The notes under the pieces were generated by a model that was not told the DNA's origin, made no database searches, and saw only the letters and a program-made list of their open reading frames with translations. The translations under genes and the position numbers were made by a program. DNA of 64,000 bases from Deltaproteobacteria bacterium (GTDB lineage Bacteria; Desulfobacterota; Desulfuromonadia; Desulfuromonadales; BM103): contig VAUL01000010.1 in NCBI GenBank assembly GCA_005774545.1, positions 1-64,000 on the forward strand, read 5' to 3'. Below are positions 34,992 to 42,109 of this stretch, piece by piece. The stretch's first letter is position 1. Each line of letters opens with the position of its first letter.

Positions 34992-35354
34992 TCTGGCGAC
35001 GGCAATCCCCCCCCATGCCGCCAACAGGCAGAGGACGACGTTGAGCAGGGCGTTGAAGAGCGCGGCGCCGATCTGGCCGGCTTCCATGAGGCGCACGGTC
35101 TCGTAGGAAAAGGTCGAGAAGGTGGTGAAGCCCCCCAGGAAACCGACGGCCAGGCCGATCCGCAGGTTCCCGCCGAGCAGGGGGTGATGCAGGTCGCCGC
35201 CCATCAGCAGGCCGATCGCCAGGGAACCGAGGACGTTCACCGCCAGGGTGCCGAACGGGATCGGCACGGCGGCAAGGCCGTGGACCCAGCTCGAGAGCAG
35301 ATAGCGGGCCAGGCACCCGAGCGCCCCGAACAAACCGACGTACAGTAGCTGCAT
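34983..35354 (-). CDS. crcB: Fluoride ion channel CrcB/FluC
   Basis: 123 residues, four membrane helices, the full length of CrcB. Characteristic motifs are 'GALGCLARYLLSSW', 'FGTLAVNVLGSLAIGLL' (pore Asn) and 'VGFLGGFTTFSTFSYET' (Phe-box and Na+-site residues). It forms dimeric fluoride-export channels. It starts 3 bp after a tiny lipoprotein gene, so the two are cotranscribed. I looked for a fluoride riboswitch upstream and did not find a convincing one. Confidence 0.93.
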   Translation of the reverse strand: MQLLYVGLFGALGCLARYLLSSWVHGLAAVPIPFGTLAVNVLGSLAIGLLMGGDLHHPLLGGNLRIGLAVGFLGGFTTFSTFSYETVRLMEAGQIGAALFNALLNVVLCLLAAWGGIAVARQF

Positions 35355-35357
35355 CGG

Positions 35358-35504
35358 CTAAAAATGCTGGTGGTAGATCGAATCGAGTTCCGTGCCGCAG
35401 GCCGGGCAGAGGATCTTCGGCCGCTCCTGCCTGGGGGTCGTGGTGCAGGCGGCCAGCAGCAACAGAACCAGACCGGTCAGGAACGGAATCAGACGAGTGC
35501 GCAT
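35358..35504 (-). CDS. 48-residue lipoprotein with CPxCG motif
   Basis: 48 residues from the ATG at 35504 with AAGGAGC upstream; an open frame to 35567 has no RBS. The lipobox is 'LLLLAAC' with acylated Cys20. The mature part is short and polar with 'ILCPACGTEL' (Cys33, Cys36), half of a zinc ribbon, so it might dimerise around a metal. It lies 3 bp upstream of crcB. No function is known. Confidence 0.65.
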   Translation of the reverse strand: MRTRLIPFLTGLVLLLLAACTTTPRQERPKILCPACGTELDSIYHQHF

Positions 35505-35616
35505 GCCAGCTCCTTCGATCACGGACGCCGTCATTGCCGCGGCACTCCGCATCATGGGTTTCGTCAATTATCGGCGGGGATTTTCAGGCTGTCAACACAA
35601 TGGATGCAGCACCCTC

Positions 35617-35645
35617 TTGCCAAGAAACATGCGCTTTGCTATATA
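35617..35645 (+). promoter_or_regulatory. Sigma-70-type promoter of rpoH
   Basis: TTGCCA (35617-35622) and TATATA (35640-35645) are separated by 17 bp. The CIRCE operator begins 3 bp after the -10, so the expected start site lies inside the operator. Confidence 0.75.
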
Positions 35646-35647
35646 TA

Positions 35648-35674
35648 TTAGCACTCCGGCATGTCGAGTGCCAA
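35648..35674. promoter_or_regulatory. CIRCE operator (HrcA binding site)
   Basis: TTAGCACTC, a 9-nt spacer and GAGTGCCAA: this is the CIRCE consensus TTAGCACTC-N9-GAGTGCTAA with one mismatch. It overlaps the predicted start site of rpoH, the arrangement expected for repression by HrcA, with release on heat shock. HrcA itself is not in the window. Confidence 0.9.
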
Positions 35675-35700
35675 ACGCAGCCATTACGGAGAGTTACCAA

Positions 35701-36546
35701 ATGAGCCAGACATATCTACCGGTTATCGGCGACGGTTTCGAACACTACATGGCCCGGGTCAACCGTTTCGACCTGCTGTCGGCCGAAGAAGAATTCGAAC
35801 TGGCGACCCGCTACCAGCGCGACGGCGACCTCGATGCCGCCCATCGGCTGGTCTGCGCCAACCTGCGTTTTGTCGTCAAGGTCGCCATGGAGTACCGCGG
35901 CTATGGCCTCCGCCTCCTCGACCTGGTGCAGGAAGGGAACATCGGCCTGATGCAGGCGGTGCGCAAATTCGACCCCGAACGCGGCCTGCGCCTGATCACC
36001 TACGCGGTCTGGTGGATCCGCGCCTACATTCAGAACTACATCATGAAGAGCTGGTCGCTGGTCAAGATCGGCACCACCCAGGCGCAAAAGAAACTCTTCT
36101 ACAAGCTGGCGCAGACCCGCAGCGCCCTGCGCAACCTCACCGGGGCCAGTTCCCCGGGCGAGATCGCCGACGAACTGGCGGTCGACGAAAGCGTGGTGGC
36201 GGAAATGAGTCAGCGCCTCGGCCAGCGCGACATCTCCCTCGATGTCGAACTGGCGGAAGGCGACGACTATACCCTGCTCGACATCCTGCCCGACCGCCGT
36301 GCCGACCAGGAAACCGTCCTGATCTCCCGGGAGGAGCGCCGTCTCCTCGGCGACCGGACCCGGCAGGCACTGGCCGGACTGCCGCCGCGCGAACGCCGGA
36401 TCATCGAGCAGCGCATCCTCGCGGACCAGCCGCGCACCCTCCAGGAACTCGCCGATGAATTCCGGATCAGCCGCGAGCGGGTCCGCCAGCTGGAGCAGAA
36501 TGCCCTGCGCCGCCTTAGGGCCGTGCTGGCCGACGAAGAACCGTGA
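35701..36546 (+). CDS. rpoH: Heat-shock sigma factor RpoH (sigma-32)
   Basis: 281 residues from the ATG at 35701; in-frame sequence upstream (to 35392) crosses the promoter and CIRCE site and is not coding. Region 2 has 'LVCANLRFVVKVAMEYRGYG' and 'DLVQEGNIGLMQAVRKFDP'; the RpoH box is visible as 'AQKKLFYKL'; region 4.2 ends 'ISRERVRQLEQNALRRLR'. It directs RNA polymerase to heat-shock promoters. Its own control by HrcA/CIRCE would couple the two heat-shock circuits. Confidence 0.92.
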   Translation: MSQTYLPVIGDGFEHYMARVNRFDLLSAEEEFELATRYQRDGDLDAAHRLVCANLRFVVKVAMEYRGYGLRLLDLVQEGNIGLMQAVRKFDPERGLRLITYAVWWIRAYIQNYIMKSWSLVKIGTTQAQKKLFYKLAQTRSALRNLTGASSPGEIADELAVDESVVAEMSQRLGQRDISLDVELAEGDDYTLLDILPDRRADQETVLISREERRLLGDRTRQALAGLPPRERRIIEQRILADQPRTLQELADEFRISRERVRQLEQNALRRLRAVLADEEP

Positions 36547-36639
36547 GCCGGGTTCCTGCGGCAAAAGCCGATCAATCATTGACAAACTTGCCGCTTGCCG
36601 CTATCTAAAAGCTTACCCATCCACACGCCGAGGTAAGCC

Positions 36640-37389
36640 ATGCACCGCAACCTGCTTTCTGCCGCCACCGCCACCCTGCTGCTGGCCCTCGCGGCGTGTG
36701 CACCCAACACGGTGGTCCCGCCGGCCAGGCAGGCGGCGAGCTACTTCGAGGAGGGAGAGTCGTTCTACGAACAGGGGCTCTACCAGGACGCCATCGCTTC
36801 GTGGGAAAAAGTCCGCGACAGCTACTACTCGCCCGAGCTCAACATCCTTGCCGAACTGAAGATCGCCGAAGCCCACTTCCTGGCCGGGCAGTACATCGAA
36901 GCCGCCGCGGCCTACGAAGCCTTTCTCAAGAACCATCCGGATCACGCCAAAGTGCCCGAAGTCCTCTTCCAGATCGGGCTGTGCTACCTCAACCAGATGG
37001 GCGACCGGGATCAGGATCAAACCGCGACCCGTCGGGCGCTGACTGCCTTTGAAACGCTCAAGCAGCGTTTCCCGGAGGACCGGCGCCGCGAGGAGACCCA
37101 GGTGTACATCGACCGCTGCATCAATCAGCTGGCGGCCAACGAAGTCGTGATCGGCGAGTACTATCTCAAGGCCAAGCAGTATCAGGCGGCCATCACCCGC
37201 CTCGAAGGGGTCTTCAAGCGCTACCCCACCTACTACGACCGGGCCGAAGCCTATTATCTCCTCGGGCAGGCCTATCTGTTCGCCGGCGACAAGGTCCGGG
37301 CGAGCGAAGCCTTCAACAACCTGTACGACCAGTTCCCCCAGAGCCAGTACATCCTCGGCGCCCAGAAGTTCATCGACAAGAACTACTGA
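36640..37389 (+). CDS. bamD: Outer-membrane assembly lipoprotein BamD
   Basis: 249 residues. The lipobox is 'LLALAAC' (Cys20). TPR repeats follow ('ASYFEEGESFYEQGLYQDAIASWEKV', 'AEAHFLAGQYIEAAAAYEAFLKNHPDH', 'AEAYYLLGQAYLF'), with the usual BamD size. It is the essential TPR lipoprotein of the BAM complex that inserts beta-barrels. GAGGT lies 9 nt upstream of the start. Confidence 0.85.
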   Translation: MHRNLLSAATATLLLALAACAPNTVVPPARQAASYFEEGESFYEQGLYQDAIASWEKVRDSYYSPELNILAELKIAEAHFLAGQYIEAAAAYEAFLKNHPDHAKVPEVLFQIGLCYLNQMGDRDQDQTATRRALTAFETLKQRFPEDRRREETQVYIDRCINQLAANEVVIGEYYLKAKQYQAAITRLEGVFKRYPTYYDRAEAYYLLGQAYLFAGDKVRASEAFNNLYDQFPQSQYILGAQKFIDKNY

Positions 37390-37439
37390 AACGGGCTCCC
37401 GCGTGTACTGTCGCCGCCGGCCTCCGGCGCAATTCCCCC

Positions 37440-37468
37440 TTGACTTACCCCCGCCGCCATACTATAAA
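37440..37468 (+). promoter_or_regulatory. Promoter of the CoA-transferase gene
   Basis: TTGACT (37440-37445), 17-bp spacer, TATAAA (37463-37468): a strong sigma-70-type promoter. It gives a leader of about 190 nt before the start codon at 37663. Confidence 0.75.
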
Positions 37469-37551
37469 AGTTTGGCCTTTATAACGGGTTTTTACGCTGC
37501 CCGCCAAAGCCGGCTCGGCCACCCGTATCATATCGGAATTCATGGTTTTTC

Positions 37552-37595
37552 GCCTCGGTGAGAGGCTTTTAATCACCGCCCTTTTTGCGGGGCGG
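37552..37595 (+). promoter_or_regulatory. Leader hairpins upstream of the CoA-transferase gene
   Basis: Two consecutive hairpins lie in the leader: GCCTC/GAGGC (37552-37556 with 37562-37566) followed by TTTT, and CCGCCC/GGGCGG (37576-37581 with 37590-37595). The first looks like a weak intrinsic terminator and may act as an attenuator; no riboswitch class was recognised. Confidence 0.35.
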
Positions 37596-37662
37596 GCCGC
37601 AGTGAGTTTCACGGATCATCCCACATCGGGATCATGCCGAAAAATCCAATAGGAGGAGAGAG

Positions 37663-39258
37663 ATGTCCGAATTTGGTACCCTGCAAGACCGCGTCCGTTG
37701 CAAGTCCCTGCTGAACAAGGTGATGACCCCCGAGCAGACCGTCCAGTTCTTCAAGCCCGGGATGAACCTCGGCTGGTCCGGCTTCACCCCGGCCGGCTAC
37801 CCGAAAGTCGTGCCCATCGCCCTGGCCGAACACGTCGAGAAGAACAACCTGCAGGGGCAGTGGAAGTTCAACCTGTTCATCGGCGCCTCCGTCGGCGCGG
37901 AGACCGAGAACCGCTGGGCCCAGAACGACATGATCGACCGTCGCTGGCCGTACCAGACCGGCAAGGACATCGCCGCCGGCATCAACGAAGGCCGCATCCG
38001 CATGGGCGACAAGCACCTCTCCCTGTTCGCCCAGGACCTCGGTTACGGCTTCTACACCAAGGACTCCCCGACCGGCAAACTCGACCTCGCCATCATCGAA
38101 GTCTCGGCGATCACCGAGGACGGCGGCCTGGTCCCGACCACCTCGTGCGGCGTTATCCCCGAGATCCTGATGCAGTGCGACAAGATCATCGTCGAGGTCA
38201 ACATCGGCCAGCCCTCCTTCGAGGGGATCCACGACATCATCGTCTGCAAGAACCCGCCGAACCGCGAGCCGATCATGATCACGTCGGCCGGGGAGCGCGT
38301 CGGCACCACCTACGTGCCGTGCGACCCGAGCAAGATCATCGCCGTGGTCGAGTCGAAGCTGCGCGACAAGGGCCGCGCCTTCGCCGAGCAGGACGACACC
38401 TCCGAAGCGATCGCCAACCACATCATCGACTTCTTCCAGGCTGAAGTGAAGGCCGGGCGCCTGCCGAAGAACCTGCTGCCGATCCAGTCGGGCGTCGGCT
38501 CCATCGCCAACGCCGTCATCGGCGGCCTGGCCAAAGGGCCGTTCACCGGCCTGACCGTCTACACCGAGGTTCTCCAGGACACCATCCTCGACCTGTTCGA
38601 CGCCGGCAAATGCGACGCGGCCTCGGCCTGCTCCCTCTCCCTCTCGGAGAGCCCGGGCTTCCCGCGTTTCTTCGCCAACTGGGACAAGTACTTCGGCAAG
38701 TGCACCCTGCGCCCCCTGTCGATCTCCAACGCGCCGGAGCCGATCCGCCGCCTCGGTTGCATCGCCATGAACACCCCGGTCGAGATCGACATCTATGCGC
38801 ACGCCAACTCGACCCTGGTCGGCGGCACCCGCATGATCAACGGCCTCGGCGGCTCGGGCGACTTCCTGCGCAACGGCTACCTGAAGATGATGCACACCCC
38901 GTCGAGCCGTCCGAGCAAGACCGACCCGACCGGCATCTCCTGCGTCGTGCCGCACTGCTCGCACATCGACCACACCGAGCACGACCTCGACGTCGTCATC
39001 ACCGAGCAGGGGCTGGCCGACGTGCGCGGCCTCTGCCCGCGCGACCGCGCCAAGGTGATCATCGAGAAGTGCGCGCATCCTGACTACAAGCCGATCCTCA
39101 CCGAGTACTTCGAGATGGCCAAGGCCGAGACGCTGCGCAAGAAGGTCGGCCATGAGCCGCAGCTGTGGGACCGCGCCTTCAAGATGCACCTCAACCTCGA
39201 GAAGAACGGCACCATGAAGATCAAGAACTGGGACGTCAAGATCGACCTCTGCGAGTAA
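37663..39258 (+). CDS. Acetyl-CoA hydrolase/transferase family CoA-transferase (probable succinyl-CoA:acetate CoA-transferase)
   Basis: 531 residues. The catalytic Glu302 lies in 'GLTVYTEVLQD', and the glycine loop 'MINGLGGSGDF' is conserved in the family. The C-terminal 'VITEQGLADVRGLCPRDRA' is also diagnostic. In Geobacter-type bacteria such enzymes activate acetate with succinyl-CoA to feed the TCA cycle, replacing succinyl-CoA synthetase; this assignment is by family and assumed host. GGAGGAG precedes the ATG, a strong promoter lies upstream and a terminator directly downstream. It is a monocistronic, apparently highly expressed gene. Confidence 0.88.
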   Translation: MSEFGTLQDRVRCKSLLNKVMTPEQTVQFFKPGMNLGWSGFTPAGYPKVVPIALAEHVEKNNLQGQWKFNLFIGASVGAETENRWAQNDMIDRRWPYQTGKDIAAGINEGRIRMGDKHLSLFAQDLGYGFYTKDSPTGKLDLAIIEVSAITEDGGLVPTTSCGVIPEILMQCDKIIVEVNIGQPSFEGIHDIIVCKNPPNREPIMITSAGERVGTTYVPCDPSKIIAVVESKLRDKGRAFAEQDDTSEAIANHIIDFFQAEVKAGRLPKNLLPIQSGVGSIANAVIGGLAKGPFTGLTVYTEVLQDTILDLFDAGKCDAASACSLSLSESPGFPRFFANWDKYFGKCTLRPLSISNAPEPIRRLGCIAMNTPVEIDIYAHANSTLVGGTRMINGLGGSGDFLRNGYLKMMHTPSSRPSKTDPTGISCVVPHCSHIDHTEHDLDVVITEQGLADVRGLCPRDRAKVIIEKCAHPDYKPILTEYFEMAKAETLRKKVGHEPQLWDRAFKMHLNLEKNGTMKIKNWDVKIDLCE

Positions 39259-39283
39259 GCGATCAACGCCCGTCGATAGAACG

Positions 39284-39318
39284 AAAAGCCCCGCCGGCAA
39301 CGGCGGGGCTTTTCGTTT
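39284..39318 (+). terminator. Rho-independent terminator of the CoA-transferase gene
   Basis: A perfect 12-bp stem (39284-39295 with 39302-39313) with a 6-nt loop, followed by CGTTT, 25 bp after the stop codon. Confidence 0.85.
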
Positions 39319-39386
39319 CCGCGCCTTTCTGTTATGAACAGAGGAGCCGGGCGCAAGCCCGACCCAACGCCTCACCCCGGGACGCC

Positions 39387-40877
39387 ATGCTGGCACTGTT
39401 CGACATCAGGACCCTGCTGCTGACCACCACCCTGGTCAACCTGCTGATTGCCACGCTGCTTTTTGCCTACTGGCGGCGGCAGGCGACCTACCCGGGCTTC
39501 GGCTTCTGGACGGCCAGCCATGCCCTTGTCAGTAGTGCCTACCTGCTGATCGCCCTGCGCGGACAGATCCCCGACATCCTCTCCATCGTCCTTGCGCAGG
39601 CCCTGATCAGCCTGGTTGCCAGCCTGCGTCTCGAGGGACTCCGCTTCTTCATCGACGGCATCTGGCGGCGCTCGACCCTGATCGTCTACCCGCTGCTCGT
39701 GATCCCGCCGATGGCCTATTTCAGCCTGGTGGTCGACGACATCCTGGTCCGCACGATTATCATCAACCTGTTCCTGACGTTCATCGTCGCGCAAATGCTC
39801 GCCATCCTCTGGCGCAAGGCCCGCCAGCCCGGCGAGGGCATTTACTGGGCACCGTTCTTCTTTTTCACCGTCTTCATCCTGTCGCTGCTGGCGCGCTTCG
39901 TCGTCCTGCTGCTCTCGCCGGAAGCCCGCGCAATCCTCGCCGCGACGACGACCAACAATGCCTTTTTCCTGACCTTGCTCCTCCACGATATCGGCCTGGC
40001 GGTTTCCTATCTGATGCTCAACAACAAGCGCCGGGCCGACGACCTGCAGCAGACCCAGGCAGACTTGCAGCGACTCAACGACAACCTGCGCCAGCAGGTC
40101 CAGGAAGAAACCGAAAGGCGACTGGCGCAGGAACGGCTCCTGGCCCATCACGCGCGACTGTCCGCCATGGGGGAGATGGTCGGCGTCATCGCCCATCAAT
40201 GGCGCCAACCGCTAACTACCCTCGGCATGATCCTGCAACGGTTGGAACTGATGCACAATCGCGGACAACTGACCGCCGCCGGGTTTGCCGAGGCACGGCA
40301 GGCCGGCATGCGCCAGATCGAGAGCATGTCGGAAACGATCGATGACTTCCGCAACTTCTACTCGCCGGACCGGGTGCGCTCTTCTTTCCCCGTCTGCCAG
40401 AAGCTCCGGGAAGCCGCCAATCTGGTGGACGGCGCCTTCGCAGCCGCGGGGGTGGTGCTGAAACGTGATTGCGACATCCCCGCCCCCGGCATTCTCCACG
40501 GCTACCCCAACCAGTTTGTCCAGGCGATCGTCAACCTGTTGAACAATGCCCGCGACGCCACCCTTTCATGCGCCCCCGAGCGGAGCCAGGCAAACCGGGC
40601 CGTACACCTGAAGGCCGGGACCGCCGGCGGAGAGCTGATTATCACCGTCGCCGACAACGGCTGCGGCATCCCGCCGGAGATGCTCAACCGGATCGGCGAA
40701 CCGTTCCTCACCAGCAAGGAGGCCGTCGGCGGCAGCGGTCTTGGCCTCTATCTGACCAAGACCATCGTCGAGGACAGCTTCGGCGGCAGGCTGACGGTGC
40801 GCAGCCGTCCCGGAGAAACGGTCTTCACGGCGGTCATACCATTCGAAGCGCGGGAGACTCTTGATGAACGCACTTAG
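39387..40877 (+). CDS. Membrane-bound sensor histidine kinase
   Basis: 496 residues from the ATG at 39387. Six or seven hydrophobic helices fill residues 5-212, followed by a coiled coil (about 215-250), a HisKA domain with the acceptor in 'VIAHQWRQPL' (His270) and HATPase_c with 'NLLNNARDA', 'DNGCGIP' and 'GSGLGLYL'. No separate sensor domain is present, so the membrane part itself probably senses. Its end overlaps the start of the response regulator gene, so the two are a coupled two-component pair. Confidence 0.9.
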   Translation: MLALFDIRTLLLTTTLVNLLIATLLFAYWRRQATYPGFGFWTASHALVSSAYLLIALRGQIPDILSIVLAQALISLVASLRLEGLRFFIDGIWRRSTLIVYPLLVIPPMAYFSLVVDDILVRTIIINLFLTFIVAQMLAILWRKARQPGEGIYWAPFFFFTVFILSLLARFVVLLLSPEARAILAATTTNNAFFLTLLLHDIGLAVSYLMLNNKRRADDLQQTQADLQRLNDNLRQQVQEETERRLAQERLLAHHARLSAMGEMVGVIAHQWRQPLTTLGMILQRLELMHNRGQLTAAGFAEARQAGMRQIESMSETIDDFRNFYSPDRVRSSFPVCQKLREAANLVDGAFAAAGVVLKRDCDIPAPGILHGYPNQFVQAIVNLLNNARDATLSCAPERSQANRAVHLKAGTAGGELIITVADNGCGIPPEMLNRIGEPFLTSKEAVGGSGLGLYLTKTIVEDSFGGRLTVRSRPGETVFTAVIPFEARETLDERT

Positions 40878-41553
40878 CGCCTGCACCCTGCTCTACGTTG
40901 AGGACGAACCGGCCCTGCGCAGCGAGATGACCACGTTCCTCGCCATGCACTGCGCCCGGGTGATCCCCGCGGCCGGTGGCCGGCAGGCCCTGGAACTTGC
41001 CGCCGACAACGCGATCGACCTGGTTATGACCGACATCCGCATGCCGGAAATGGACGGGCTGAGCCTGAGCAAAAGGCTCCTCGAGTCCAACCCCGGCCTG
41101 CCGATCGTGCTTTACACGGCCTTTACCGAGGTACAGTCGCTGATTCGCGGCATCGAACTGGGCGTTGCCGGTTTCGTGCAAAAGCCGACCAACGCTGCAA
41201 AACTGGTTGAGGTTCTCGAAAAGGCAGCCCTTCCGGTCGTGCAGCGCCGCCAGATCAGCGAATTGAGCCGGCAGCTGCAAAATGCCGTCTCCTGCCTGGC
41301 CAAAGTCGGGGGGCACGCCCCGGCCCCCCTCGCAGCGGAGACTGGCGCTCCGGAGCATAACCCGCTGCCGGCCCCGGAACCGCCGGAGGCTCTGCCACTT
41401 AGCATGTCGGCGATCGAAAAATGGGCGTTGCGACGGGCTCTGGATGCCGCGGGCGGGAAGCGCATGGTCGCGGCGCGCCTGCTCGGGATGAACTACTATA
41501 CGTTCAAGCGTCACCTGGTCCGGCACGGCCTGGCGGACGACGACGAATCGTGA
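40864..41553 (+). CDS. Response regulator with receiver and Fis-type HTH (ActR/RegA-like)
   Basis: 229 residues from the ATG at 40864 (a TTG one codon earlier is possible). The receiver has the phospho-acceptor Asp57 ('MTDIRMPEMDG') and a Lys in 'FVQKPTN'. A Pro/Ala-rich linker (about 145-180) leads to a C-terminal Fis-type helix-turn-helix ('GGKRMVAARLLGMNYYTFKRHL'). There is no AAA+ domain, so it cannot activate sigma-54 polymerase by itself; the layout is that of RegA/ActR. It is the gene just before the riboswitch-controlled operon. Confidence 0.88.
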   Translation: MNALSACTLLYVEDEPALRSEMTTFLAMHCARVIPAAGGRQALELAADNAIDLVMTDIRMPEMDGLSLSKRLLESNPGLPIVLYTAFTEVQSLIRGIELGVAGFVQKPTNAAKLVEVLEKAALPVVQRRQISELSRQLQNAVSCLAKVGGHAPAPLAAETGAPEHNPLPAPEPPEALPLSMSAIEKWALRRALDAAGGKRMVAARLLGMNYYTFKRHLVRHGLADDDES

Positions 41554-41664
41554 CCTCCCGCCCGGACTATCCAGAACAGCTACCGCCCCCCTCCGAAGTA
41601 TCCATTCTGCACAAGAATTCCCACGTCAAATCAAGAGGTTATCAAGAACGCCACATTGTATACA

Positions 41665-41680
41665 CGGCACGGTTCGTGCT
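41665..41680 (+). promoter_or_regulatory. Candidate sigma-54 (-24/-12) promoter
   Basis: CGGCACGGTTCGTGCT matches the RpoN consensus TGGCACGrNNNTTGCW at 14 of 16 positions, counting degenerate and N positions as matches; the two mismatches are C for T at the first base and G for the first T of the -12 box. The essential GG and GC are 10 bp apart. It lies about 115 bp before the riboswitch. The core also forms an inverted repeat (GCACG/CGTGC), so it could instead be a repressor site. Confidence 0.4.
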
Positions 41681-41779
41681 TGCATATAAGACTGATTATC
41701 TCCGCATTGCCTGCCAATTTGCGGGCAGAGGCCACTGGAGGCTGACGAACGATCGATACCGGCACCATGTGACAGAACA

Positions 41780-41880
41780 ACTTCTCCGACAAGAGCAAAC
41801 CCGGGGCAACCCGGGGACGCAGAGCCAAGGATCCTGAATTACTGGTTTTTTTCAGGACAGCCTGGCCGCCGAAGAGAAGG
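41780..41880 (+). promoter_or_regulatory. GEMM-I riboswitch (c-di-GMP or cGAMP aptamer)
   Basis: All main parts of the class are visible. The closing stem P1 is CTTCTC (41781-41786) with GAGAAG (41874-41879). The GCAAACC start (41795) leads into a CCCGGG stem capped by a GCAA tetraloop (41806-41809), then the diagnostic GGGACGCAGAGCC (41814-41826). A second hairpin TCCTGAA/TTCAGGA (41832-41838 with 41851-41857) follows, then ACAGCCTGG. The base two before GCAAACC is A (41794). In Geobacter relatives an A at the ligand-contacting position marks cGAMP-selective GEMM-Ib members, but my numbering of that position is not certain. It lies about 230 nt upstream of the first DUF11 gene. Confidence 0.85.
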
Positions 41881-41892
41881 TTTTCAGACCTT

Positions 41893-41963
41893 GGGGCAGT
41901 GTCTTGCCTGCCCCGTACGGGTAGGGGAACCCGCCTTCGGAACAACGAAGACGGGTTTCGTTT
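41893..41963 (+). terminator. Riboswitch expression platform with terminator-like hairpin
   Basis: After P1 come a hairpin GGGGCAG/CTGCCCC (41893-41899 with 41908-41914) and a 12-bp hairpin with one mismatch (41928-41939 with 41946-41957) followed by TCGTTTGTCT. A short AAGGT/ACCTT hairpin (41878-41882 with 41888-41892) reuses the 3' strand of P1, giving a way for ligand binding to change downstream folding. Confidence 0.6.
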
Positions 41964-42001
41964 GTCTGGTCAAACCACTGACGGATTTTGGCACGGCTGG
42001 G

Positions 42002-42055
42002 GTCTATCCAGCCGCGGATTGTCGCTTTTTAGCCACAATCCGGTCGTGAATAGAC
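42002..42055 (+). promoter_or_regulatory. Structured leader element of unknown class
   Basis: A two-tier stem: outer GTCTAT/ATAGAC (42002-42007 with 42050-42055) and inner CGGATTGT/ACAATCCG (42015-42022 with 42035-42042). It lies between the riboswitch platform and the first operon gene, followed by a conserved-looking purine-rich stretch to 42109. I do not recognise the class. Confidence 0.4.
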
Positions 42056-42109
42056 GGAACGAAAGACCCGGTGAGCCGCAAAGAGTGAAACCTTGATCGG
42101 CAAGGACCT

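Larger units (their letters stand above)
41554..42109. other. Long regulatory leader region of the DUF11 operon
   Basis: 556 bp without a supported gene. It holds a sigma-54-like promoter, a GEMM-I riboswitch, a terminator-like hairpin set and a second two-tiered stem just before the first operon gene, listed separately. Its base composition is AT-richer than the coding flanks. A 65-codon open frame at 41899-42096 overlaps these structures and has no RBS. Confidence 0.7.

Noticed and set aside
35505-35600. Fluoride riboswitch upstream of the crcB operon
   Set aside because: A GCxATGACGGCGTC-like stretch is suggestive, but the GATGG start and paired loops of the crcB motif are not formed.
41899-42096. 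A 65-codon open frame in the riboswitch leader
   Set aside because: It crosses the terminator hairpin and the second stem and lacks an RBS.
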